A DNA stretch of 17,626 bases, from contig DIAS01000052.1 of assembly GCA_002415855.1 (NCBI GenBank), positions 1-17,626 of the forward strand, in the 5' to 3' direction. A program made the translations under genes and the position numbers. The notes under the pieces were generated by a model. The model saw only the letters and a list, made by a program, of their open reading frames with translations, was not told the DNA's origin and searched no databases. Position 1 is the first letter of the stretch; each line of letters begins with the position of its first letter. This document shows, piece after piece, positions 9,099 through 15,277 of the stretch. Source of the stretch: Bacteroidales bacterium UBA5072. Lineage in GTDB: Bacteria; Bacteroidota; Bacteroidia; Bacteroidales; UBA10428.

Positions 9099-9106
9099 TA
9101 AATTTG
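9099..9106 (+). promoter_or_regulatory. Candidate -7 element for the LRR gene
   Basis: TAAATTTG matches TAnnTTTG exactly. No TTG stands 19-21 bases upstream. The 12-bp palindrome AATTTGCAAATT (9101-9112) overlaps it and could be a binding site. A start about six bases downstream would make the octamer array the whole 5' leader. Confidence 0.35.
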
Positions 9107-9112
9107 CAAATT

Positions 9113-9144
9113 GCACATCTGCACATTTACACATTTAAACATTT
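9113..9144 (+). repeat. Four-copy octanucleotide array, consensus RCACATTT
   Basis: The units are GCACATCT, GCACATTT, ACACATTT and AAACATTT, head to tail. The array ends two bases before the preferred ATG of the LRR gene, so it occupies the region where the ribosome would bind. Confidence 0.7.
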
Positions 9145-9146
9145 AC

Positions 9147-10037
9147 ATGAACACAACAGAATTATATGACAAACTCAAAGAAGCATATTCCAACCAGAAT
9201 CTGAATAAGATCACCGTTACCCTGATCAATTTATATAAAGACCAGCAGTTTGGGACACTCAGTCAGATTGTCGAGATGATCAGCGATTCCGTCGAAATAG
9301 CGATTGATCCTGATAACAGATTCTTTTCCAAGCTGATGATGTTGTATCATCCCGATCGTGGTGATTTTCACCGGAATGAACTTGACAGGATGGCAGCAAA
9401 TCAGGATCACGACGGTCTGCTGGGCTATGCCCATATCCTTATGTTGGGCCGGATTGAAGAAATTGCTGTCACCCTTTCCAGTTATGAAGATATCGATTAT
9501 TCACCGGTTTACGAATGGGATGTAAACCTGGAAGGATTTACCATCATCAATATCCGTGAACCTGCGCTGAGCGGCAACAAATTCCAGGCCCGCAAGCACC
9601 GGAAAGGATACTCCTTTTACGATGCTGTGAAGATCAGGATGTACGGAAAGACCAACGTAGAATTTCCTCCTCATTACCTGGAAGACATGGATGAATATGA
9701 ATTATCACAATCCGGAATAAACGACCTTGAAGGGGTTCAGTATTGCCTGCATGCCCTTGTGATGGATCTGTCGGGTAACTCCATCAATGATATTTCTCTT
9801 TTGTGGGGTATGACGCAACTGGAAGAGCTGAACCTGTCCGACAATAAAATTGAGGACATTGACGCCCTGGCAAATCTCAGGAGATTAAAGACTCTGGACC
9901 TTTCGAATAATCCTGTCAGGGACGTATCCATACTGTTGAATCATAATAAACTTGAATATCTCGATTTAACCGGATCCAAAGTTCCGCTGAACCAGATCAG
10001 GCAATTGGAGGATCTAGGGATCACTATCGTTCACTAA
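9147..10037 (+). CDS. Leucine-rich-repeat protein with J-domain-like HPD segment
   Basis: This 296-residue protein is probably cytoplasmic, since no signal peptide or membrane segment is seen. The C-terminal part (about 185-296) holds four or so SDS22-type leucine-rich repeats (LEELNLSDNKIEDIDALANL, LKTLDLSNNPVRDV), which usually bind proteins. The N-terminal half is unfamiliar. It contains FSKLMMLYHPDRG at 60-72, which looks like helix II and the HPD loop of a DnaJ J-domain. In J-proteins that loop triggers Hsp70 ATP hydrolysis. The flanking helices match J-domains less well, so a role as an Hsp70 co-chaperone is only a hypothesis. A TTG start at 9111 is possible, but it would translate the octamer repeat, so the ATG at 9147 is chosen. 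The next gene starts 11 bp downstream and is likely cotranscribed. Confidence 0.8.
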   Translation: MNTTELYDKLKEAYSNQNLNKITVTLINLYKDQQFGTLSQIVEMISDSVEIAIDPDNRFFSKLMMLYHPDRGDFHRNELDRMAANQDHDGLLGYAHILMLGRIEEIAVTLSSYEDIDYSPVYEWDVNLEGFTIINIREPALSGNKFQARKHRKGYSFYDAVKIRMYGKTNVEFPPHYLEDMDEYELSQSGINDLEGVQYCLHALVMDLSGNSINDISLLWGMTQLEELNLSDNKIEDIDALANLRRLKTLDLSNNPVRDVSILLNHNKLEYLDLTGSKVPLNQIRQLEDLGITIVH

Positions 10038-10048
10038 ATCAATCTCAT

Positions 10049-10684
10049 ATGAAATCCTTTAAAAAAACAGCCATCCTGGGCGGGACCGGCAAGGCGGGTA
10101 AATACCTGATAAATAACCTGATCAGCATGGGTTACCCGATCAGGGTGCTGGCACGTAACCCCGACAAGGTGATTCAGAAGGATCCGCTTATGGAGGTGGT
10201 ACAAGGGAATGCCCGTGACTATACAGCCATCAGGGACCTGCTTGCCGGGTGTGATGCTGTAATCAGCACACTGGGACCTGCAAAGGGAGATCCGGATACA
10301 TGCAGTGTTGCAGTGGAGAATATCATCAGGGCTATGCAGGAACTAGGTATTAGCAGATACATTGAAGTTGCCGGTCTGGCTATTGATGCACCAGGGGATA
10401 AAAAAGGCATCCAAACCCGCCTGATCGTAAGGATAATCAGGTGGTTCTTTCCGCAGGTTATCCAGGACCGGCAGAAAGGCTATGAATTACTTGTTAAAAG
10501 CAATATCAGCTTTACCATCGTGCGTTGCCCCATGATTGAGCAAACAGTTCAAAAACGGACGTTGAAAATAAATCTCGAGGATAGTCCGGGAAGAAAAGTC
10601 AGCGCTGCCGACCTTGCGGAATTTCTTACCAGTCAGTTAACTGATACACAGTTTATCAGAAGCTGTCCCTTTATAGCCAGCTGA
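10049..10684 (+). CDS. NAD(P)-binding epimerase-like protein (atypical SDR, PF13460 type)
   Basis: This 211-residue Rossmann-fold protein has the dinucleotide-binding glycine motif GGTGKAG at 11-17 at the end of the first strand. VLARNPDKV follows near 34-42, the usual place for NADP phosphate recognition. VVQGNARD and CDAVISTLGP complete a pattern typical of NmrA/BVR-B-like atypical short-chain dehydrogenases. No Tyr-x-x-x-Lys catalytic pair typical of classical SDRs is obvious. Members act as flavin or biliverdin reductases, quinone reductases or redox sensors, and the substrate here is unknown. Spacing of 11 bp from the LRR gene suggests one transcript. The 3' side carries a short CGCC-TAAC-GGCG hairpin (10710-10721) and then the heptamer array. 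Confidence 0.8.
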   Translation: MKSFKKTAILGGTGKAGKYLINNLISMGYPIRVLARNPDKVIQKDPLMEVVQGNARDYTAIRDLLAGCDAVISTLGPAKGDPDTCSVAVENIIRAMQELGISRYIEVAGLAIDAPGDKKGIQTRLIVRIIRWFFPQVIQDRQKGYELLVKSNISFTIVRCPMIEQTVQKRTLKINLEDSPGRKVSAADLAEFLTSQLTDTQFIRSCPFIAS

Positions 10685-10730
10685 TAATCATCAATCATAA
10701 CTCCCAATCCGCCTAACGGCGGGCAGGCCT

Positions 10731-10891
10731 GCAACCTACAACATACAACCTACAACATACAACCTACAACATACAACCTACAACATACAACTTACAACCC
10801 ACAACCTACAACCTACAACTTGCAACATACAACTTACAACCTACAACCTACAACCTACAACTTACAACATACAACTTACAACCTACAACAC
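10731..10891 (+). repeat. 23-copy heptanucleotide tandem array, consensus ACAACHT
   Basis: The array is 161 bp of uninterrupted 7-bp units. Position 6 varies among C (11 units), A (7) and T (5). G appears only as the first base of units 1 and 14. Units 1-8 alternate CCT/CAT endings, a 14-bp higher order. Units 11-16 (10801-10842) and 17-22 (10843-10884) are a 42-bp duplication with one difference. The array fills the convergent gap and its last base is the first plus-strand base of the next gene's stop codon. Confidence 0.95.
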
Positions 10892-12372
10892 TAATTAATA
10901 GTAGTCCCTTCCCTATCGAAATAAATGACTTTTTTATCTTCAGGTTTTATTCCCAAAGATGTTTTCTTCCCATTTTGCTTAATATCAAAATTTACAATCA
11001 CACTGCCGTTTTGTTTGTATTTACTAAACTCACCACTCACATTGGGGAAGAGAGAAGCTACACCATTTTTGAATTTTGTAAACACAAAGATGTAGGCAAA
11101 AGCACTTGCCCAACTACCTAATTGAGGTATACCATTAAATGTAGGTGTTTTACCATTTATATTCAGAATTTTATCTCCTTTTTTAATTCCTGCCTTGGCG
11201 GCGGGCGATCCTGGAATGACGTCCGCAATTATTTCAGGATTTTCTAAATCGTAAATTACACCTGTGTACGCATAATGATTGTAGGCATAGTTATCGGCAT
11301 TCTGCTGCCACACTATTGGAAATTGAGACATTGTCATTGAGAAGAACTCATAGGCCTGATCGGTAAGGAATATTTTTTCGGGTGAAACTTGCGAAATGGA
11401 TCCTGACCAGACCAGGGGAGGTGTTTTACTGGTCTCAATTTCCTTTGCATCCAGAATTTTCAAGTTAATATTTGACAAATAAGTCATTTGTGTATATCCT
11501 CCCTGAGTTTTTGATTCCGTAACCGGAACAGGTATATAACCCCAGTACCAGTTAAAGACACTTTTTATTTTGGTGCTTATTATCTGCTGTGGTGGGACAT
11601 ATTGATCTTTCTGACCGGAATAGAAACTCAGTATAATCAGAAGATCAGGATTATCCTGAGAGCGTTTCAAACCTAGACTGATTAATTGCGCTTCCAGGAT
11701 GCTGGCCAGTTTCTTTTCCATCAAGGGGTCGTCTGTTGAGATAAAATCAAAATCAAAAGTCAGATATTTGGTCATATCACGCATGTCATCGCTCAACATC
11801 GTAATAATTGCATCGCGCTTAGAATCTGCATTTATACGATAATCACATCCTACACCTCCAAAAACATCATACACCTCATACATTGCGGGATTGGGAGTGG
11901 AATTGACAATCTCTGTAACCTCACTTTTCTTCTTTTCAAGATCATAATTATCGGGCGTTACTGATACTTTTTGTCTTAAGTCAATAGATTTAAACATGTA
12001 TCCCTCTGTTCGGTACTGGTCTGAATTTAGATCTATACTGACCCGTGGAACATCCATTTCGAGCAGTTCAGCATTACCAATACGGTGAATGCCTAGTTTT
12101 AACCATGAGTCTGTCACATTTTTCATAAATCCGGTCGGGTCAGGAAGTTCACTGACTGCTTGCCCCTGGATTTTAAAGATTTTGTCCCCGACTTTTACGC
12201 CGGAAATATCAGCAGGAGTGCCAATGCCAAAATGGGTCACCTCAAGAAAGCTTTTGTCAAGGTCCAGTTTCATCTGAATACCTGTGCAAGGGTCCATTTC
12301 AACTTCGGGTTGAGAGAAACAAACTCCAATCTGCAAAAAGACAGCAATTATTGAACAGACTAATGTTTTCAT
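10891..12372 (-). CDS. Secreted PDZ-DUF4136-PDZ protein
   Basis: This 493-residue protein begins with a signal peptide (MKTLVCSIIAVFLQIGVCFSQ), which is why ATG 12372 is preferred over the ATG at 12447 that would add 25 residues. A first PDZ-like domain spans about 30-110 (GIGTPADISGVKVGDKIFKI). The middle, about 165-355, resembles DUF4136 (LTFDFDFIST, a central DLLIILSFYSGQ strand, LVWSGSISQ), a family of Bacteroidota and proteobacterial envelope proteins of unknown role. A second PDZ domain spans about 366-475 (ADVIPGSPAAKAGIKKGDKILNINGK). No protease motif is seen, so it may be a periplasmic scaffold or binding protein. The trans-sulfuration gene lies 96 bp upstream on the same strand. The stop codon touches the heptamer array, which would lie just past the coding end in the mRNA. 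Confidence 0.8.
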   Translation of the reverse strand: MKTLVCSIIAVFLQIGVCFSQPEVEMDPCTGIQMKLDLDKSFLEVTHFGIGTPADISGVKVGDKIFKIQGQAVSELPDPTGFMKNVTDSWLKLGIHRIGNAELLEMDVPRVSIDLNSDQYRTEGYMFKSIDLRQKVSVTPDNYDLEKKKSEVTEIVNSTPNPAMYEVYDVFGGVGCDYRINADSKRDAIITMLSDDMRDMTKYLTFDFDFISTDDPLMEKKLASILEAQLISLGLKRSQDNPDLLIILSFYSGQKDQYVPPQQIISTKIKSVFNWYWGYIPVPVTESKTQGGYTQMTYLSNINLKILDAKEIETSKTPPLVWSGSISQVSPEKIFLTDQAYEFFSMTMSQFPIVWQQNADNYAYNHYAYTGVIYDLENPEIIADVIPGSPAAKAGIKKGDKILNINGKTPTFNGIPQLGSWASAFAYIFVFTKFKNGVASLFPNVSGEFSKYKQNGSVIVNFDIKQNGKKTSLGIKPEDKKVIYFDREGTTIN

Positions 12373-12468
12373 ATTTCCACAGGTATAATTATCCACAATT
12401 ATAATAATCGCTAACATACAACTTAATATTATTCCTCCCGCTATCATCCATCAACTATTAACTAACAA

Positions 12469-13614
12469 CTACTGAACCAACGCCTGCTCCAGGTCCCTGA
12501 TCAGATCCTCCGTCTCCTCGATCCCAACCGATAACCTCAACAGGTTGTCACGGATGCCTTCCTCCTCCCGTTGTTTTTTGGGAACGAGCCGGTGTGAGGT
12601 TATCGCCGGTGCGCAGATGATAGTTTCGACACCTCCGAGGCTCATGGAAGGCTTTATCAACTTCAGCCTTTTTTGAAACGCGGTATTGTCCTGACTTTTC
12701 AATTCAAATGATAACATGCCGCCAAACCCGCTCATCTGACTTCTGGCAATGTCATGACCGGGATGCGTACTTAACCCGGGGTAATATACCCTGTCAATTC
12801 CTGCTTGTTGCTGCAAAAATTCGGCTATCGTTCCTGCATTCTGGTTTTGTCTCTCAACCCTGATGACAAGAGTTTTGAGACTTCTTTCCAGCAAATAGCA
12901 CATCAATGCATTTAAACTGCCTCCCAGGCTCATGGATGTGTGCATGATCCTCTGGGTATATGCCTGTGTGGAAACCACAATGCCTGCGCAGATATCGCTG
13001 TGCCCGCCCAGGTACTTGGTGGCACTGTGCAACACGATGTCAATGCCGAAGAGGATCGGGTTCTGGTTAACGGGAGAGGCAAAGGTGTTGTCGATAATGG
13101 AAACGCATCCATGCTGTTTGCAAACACCGGCAACCTTTCTCAGATCAATTACCGAAAGCAAAGGATTTGAAGGCGACTCAACATAAATGACCTTTGTATT
13201 TTTCTGAAGGGCCTTTGTGAAAGATTCCGCATCATTACTTCTCAGCACGGTGTAACCGATTCCGAACCGCTCAAATTCATGGGTGACAAAGTGCTGGGTG
13301 CCGCCATACAAACCACTCTGGAATACACAATGATCACCCTTGCTCAGAAAACTCAGCAGGGTGGAACTCACAGCTGCCATTCCCGAACTGAAAAGGATCC
13401 CGCTTTCGGCATGCTCCAGCGCCACAATCTTGTCAATTACTGCCTTCTGGTTGGGAATATTGAAATAACGTGGATAATATCTTTCTTCCGTATCGAGGTA
13501 TCCAAAAGAAGTAGAGGTAATTATCGGCGTGTTGATTCCGCGAAACTCACCAATATGCTGCCCTTCGTGAACGCAGATGGTGTTCTTATGCTTTAATTCC
13601 GAACCTGATGTCAT
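12469..13614 (-). CDS. PLP-dependent trans-sulfuration enzyme (cystathionine gamma-synthase/lyase or methionine gamma-lyase type)
   Basis: This 381-residue cytoplasmic enzyme belongs to the Cys/Met metabolism PLP family and has its usual length. The substrate-entry segment YYPRYFNIPNQ lies at 46-56 and the phosphate-binding SSGMAA at 76-81. Tyr103 stacks on the cofactor (GLYGGT) and Asp175 binds the pyridine nitrogen (IDNTFASP). The Schiff-base Lys200 is in HSATKYLGGHSD. The family covers cystathionine synthases and lyases, O-acyl-homoserine sulfhydrylases and methionine gamma-lyases, and sequence reading cannot safely choose among them. The long gap upstream has a plausible promoter but no recognisable SAM riboswitch. 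The PDZ gene follows after 96 bp and may be read through. Confidence 0.92.
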   Translation of the reverse strand: MTSGSELKHKNTICVHEGQHIGEFRGINTPIITSTSFGYLDTEERYYPRYFNIPNQKAVIDKIVALEHAESGILFSSGMAAVSSTLLSFLSKGDHCVFQSGLYGGTQHFVTHEFERFGIGYTVLRSNDAESFTKALQKNTKVIYVESPSNPLLSVIDLRKVAGVCKQHGCVSIIDNTFASPVNQNPILFGIDIVLHSATKYLGGHSDICAGIVVSTQAYTQRIMHTSMSLGGSLNALMCYLLERSLKTLVIRVERQNQNAGTIAEFLQQQAGIDRVYYPGLSTHPGHDIARSQMSGFGGMLSFELKSQDNTAFQKRLKLIKPSMSLGGVETIICAPAITSHRLVPKKQREEEGIRDNLLRLSVGIEETEDLIRDLEQALVQ

Positions 13615-13642
13615 GGGTATTATTTTAAAACGTGAATAGGGA

Positions 13643-13673
13643 TAAATCTACTAAAAAAGTACGGTTAAGCCAA
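13643..13673 (-). promoter_or_regulatory. Candidate promoter of the trans-sulfuration gene
   Basis: On the minus strand, TTG (13671-13673) is followed by a 20-base spacer and TAGATTTA (13643-13650). This fits the Bacteroidota arrangement TTG-N19-21-TAnnTTTG with one mismatch in the -7 box. The leader to ATG 13614 would be about 20 bases. Confidence 0.45.
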
Positions 13674-13693
13674 GTTTTATTAACCTCCGAAGT

Positions 13694-13712
13694 GATCCTT
13701 GACGATCCTTGA
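13694..13712. repeat. Direct repeat GATCCTTGA with 10-bp period
   Basis: Two copies of GATCCTTGA (13694-13702 and 13704-13712) are separated by one base, upstream of the proposed trans-sulfuration promoter. The one-turn period would put both on the same face of the helix, as in a tandem activator site, but chance is possible. Confidence 0.4.
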
Positions 13713-13759
13713 AAAAGAAACGACTAAAAAAGTCCAACTATCTCATATTGAATTCCCTA

Positions 13760-13781
13760 GTTATCAACAATTGTTCATAAC
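13760..13781. promoter_or_regulatory. 22-bp operator-like inverted repeat
   Basis: GTTATcAACAATTGTTcATAAC is a dyad with a single C/C mismatch pair. It lies about 150 bp upstream of the trans-sulfuration start. The arms also come within one base of DnaA boxes (TTATCAACA and TTATGAACA), but there is no other sign of an origin. Confidence 0.4.
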
Positions 13782-14321
13782 CTCTGTGCAAATCAGGTTT
13801 ATATCAACAGGGAAGAAAATTTTCCAGATGCATGCTTCGGTTGTATATTTGATCTACCAGGTGAGCGATAAAAGGCTGCTCCCAAGGTGTGGAACCAATG
13901 AGGATTTCTTAAGTGATGTCCGAAGGGGTTCTTCAGATCTCCGGATCTGCGCACCGCAAGAGCCGAAGTCCTGAATAAAAGATAACCTCTTGTATTTCAG
14001 GCCGACCTTAAAAGACGCTTGCGTTCTTTAAACAGTTGGGTCACAGCTCCCTCCAAACAGGCCGGTTTTCGGACAGGTCTTCATAAAGGGTTGTGAATGA
14101 CGCTTCGTCATGGAAGGTTAACCTTCGGGATAGCCGAAATGACAGCCTGAAGATATGACCGTAAAAAGTTATATCGGAAAGCCCGGGGTTGATATCCGAT
14201 GATCTCGCATCATCCGTATCGGCCGGCCATAATAACTGTAACCTGGCAGGAAGGAGTACTCCGGTATTCCGGAATGGAATGGGGACCATTTTAAACGATG
14301 GTTCCCATTTGTGTTTTAGCA

Positions 14322-14392
14322 CTTCGACTTCGCTCAGTGTGACGTACGTTTCGCGTAATGTGACGCACGTGTCAGGCTGAGCGAAGTCGAAG
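14322..14392. repeat. REP-like inverted repeat overlapping the 3' end of the PHP gene
   Basis: Arms CTTCGACTTCGCTCAG (14322-14337) and CTGAGCGAAGTCGAAG (14377-14392) are perfect 16-bp complements around a 39-base centre. The centre carries a near-perfect direct repeat TGTGACGYACGT (14338-14349 and 14359-14370). Arms of this kind (TTCGACTTCGCTCAG) are, from memory, common dispersed repeats in Bacteroidota and other environmental genomes. The element could form a long hairpin in RNA and serve as the 3' end of the PHP transcript. Confidence 0.8.
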
Positions 14393-15277
14393 CCTGTCAA
14401 TACTCTCCGCCACGTACCCTTCGTAGGCCTCAATCGTTCGGAAAACGCCCGGCTTGATCAGCGGCTTTGTCTTACCATGAAAATCACTTCCGCAGAGCAC
14501 CAGTAGCTTTTTATTCATGGCATTGCGGGCAAAGTAATCAATCTGGTCATGCGTATGATAGTTGTTAAAGGCCTCTAATCCTTCAGCTCCTTTATCGAGA
14601 AGCTCTTCAATAAGCTGCTCCTTGCCCTTCAGGTTCAATCCGGGATGCGCAATTACCGGAATCCCGCCATTCCCTTTGATCAATGCAATTGCATCCCGGT
14701 AATCCATGAAGTCGATCTTCACGTAGGCCGGCCTGCCCTGGGAAAAATAATCATGATAGAAGTTGATATAAGGCATATCGCTCCTGTGACCCCCTTTCCT
14801 GTATGGATCAAGTTTTTCATTGCCGAGGTATTTGTCGTTGTTCAGCAGCACCTCTGCTATCAGTTCTCCGCTGGGCAGATTGCTGCCGGCTTTTAACAAC
14901 ACTTCCTCTGCATCTACAACAATACCTGCCTTCGACAGGTTCTCCACCATTACCGGAAAGCGTTCGATGACCATCCCGGCGATAGCATCTTTCAACGCAT
15001 CGAAATCCTTGCTTTCCCAGTTGATATTGTATCCCAGAACGTGCAAATCAATGCCCATGTACTGACAGTCAACTTCAATGCCTGGAACAACCCGGATATT
15101 AAGTTCCCTGCCTGCCGACAGGGCTTCGGCCACGCCCTGCACCAGGTTGTGGTCCGTAATGGAAATAATCGAAAGTCCGGCGAGGTCACATGCCCTGACG
15201 ATATCTGTAACCAGCCATTCACCATCAAGACTGTGATGGGAATGCAAATGCAAATCGGCTTTTAACATAGTAATCAT
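14372..15277 (-). CDS. PHP-domain phosphoesterase (TrpH/RNase AM-like)
   Basis: This 301-residue metal-dependent phosphoesterase has the full set of PHP motifs: DLHLHSHHSLDG (His10, His12, Asp18), TDHN (Asp42, His43), PGIEVD (Glu68), HVLGY (His79), AHPG (His211) and GSDFHG (Asp265, His267). The layout, with an insert between the Glu and the AHPG motif, matches the YciV/TrpH group. Characterised members hydrolyse 3',5'-bisphosphonucleotides or trim RNA 5' ends, and either may apply here. Its ATG overlaps the TGA of the HAD gene (ATGA at 15274-15277), implying translational coupling. An alternative ATG at 15268 would shorten it by three residues. The last six residues (LRLRSA) come from the arm of a REP-like repeat, with the stop just beyond it. 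The original C terminus may therefore have been replaced. Confidence 0.88.
   Translation of the reverse strand: MITMLKADLHLHSHHSLDGEWLVTDIVRACDLAGLSIISITDHNLVQGVAEALSAGRELNIRVVPGIEVDCQYMGIDLHVLGYNINWESKDFDALKDAIAGMVIERFPVMVENLSKAGIVVDAEEVLLKAGSNLPSGELIAEVLLNNDKYLGNEKLDPYRKGGHRSDMPYINFYHDYFSQGRPAYVKIDFMDYRDAIALIKGNGGIPVIAHPGLNLKGKEQLIEELLDKGAEGLEAFNNYHTHDQIDYFARNAMNKKLLVLCGSDFHGKTKPLIKPGVFRTIEAYEGYVAESIDRLRLRSA
15107..15122 (-). repeat. In-gene copy of the CCTGTCGRCAGGCAGG repeat
   Basis: The minus strand reads CCTGTCGGCAGGCAGG, matching 15 of 16 bases of the sequence at 4321-4336. Here it encodes part of ALSAGRE in the PHP protein, so it has been tolerated in frame. A related broken palindrome, ACCTG...CAGGT, lies at 14924-14940. 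Confidence 0.5.

Larger units (their letters stand above)
13615..14371. other. 757-bp gene-free interval rich in hairpins
   Basis: No convincing gene is seen on either strand. The right 460 bp holds many perfect or near-perfect hairpins. These include CAGATC-TCCG-GATCTG (13934-13949), a 10-bp stem at 14008-14031, ATGACG-CTT-CGTCAT (14097-14111) and GAAGGTTAACCTTC (14113-14126). Also present are TTCGG-GATAG-CCGAA (14124-14138), GATGAT-CTCGC-ATCATC (14198-14214), GGAGTACTCC (14253-14262), ATTCCGGAAT (14266-14275) and a 9-bp stem at 14281-14306. It could be a structured RNA, a cluster of REP/MITE-like elements, or a decayed mobile element. Confidence 0.6.

Noticed and set aside
9111..9146. TTG start for the LRR protein
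   Set aside because: It would translate the octamer repeat; the ATG at 9147 is a better start.
10731..10891. CRISPR array
   Set aside because: Units are 7 bp and contiguous with no spacers, and no cas gene is present.
13760..13781. Replication origin from DnaA-like boxes
   Set aside because: Only two imperfect boxes in one dyad, no AT-rich unwinding cluster beyond background, and no dnaA, dnaN or rep gene.
13615..13800. SAM riboswitch ahead of the trans-sulfuration gene
   Set aside because: No recognisable SAM aptamer core or terminator/antiterminator pair could be made out in the leader; the proposed promoter leaves only about 20 bases of leader.
13699..13974. 91-residue plus-strand open frame
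   Set aside because: No family resemblance, no start context, and it runs across the operator-like dyad and a hairpin.
14041..14433. 130-residue minus-strand open frame overlapping the PHP gene
   Set aside because: Its N-terminal third is a translation of the REP-like repeat (FDFAQPD, VTLSEVEV) and the rest crosses several palindromes; it looks non-coding.
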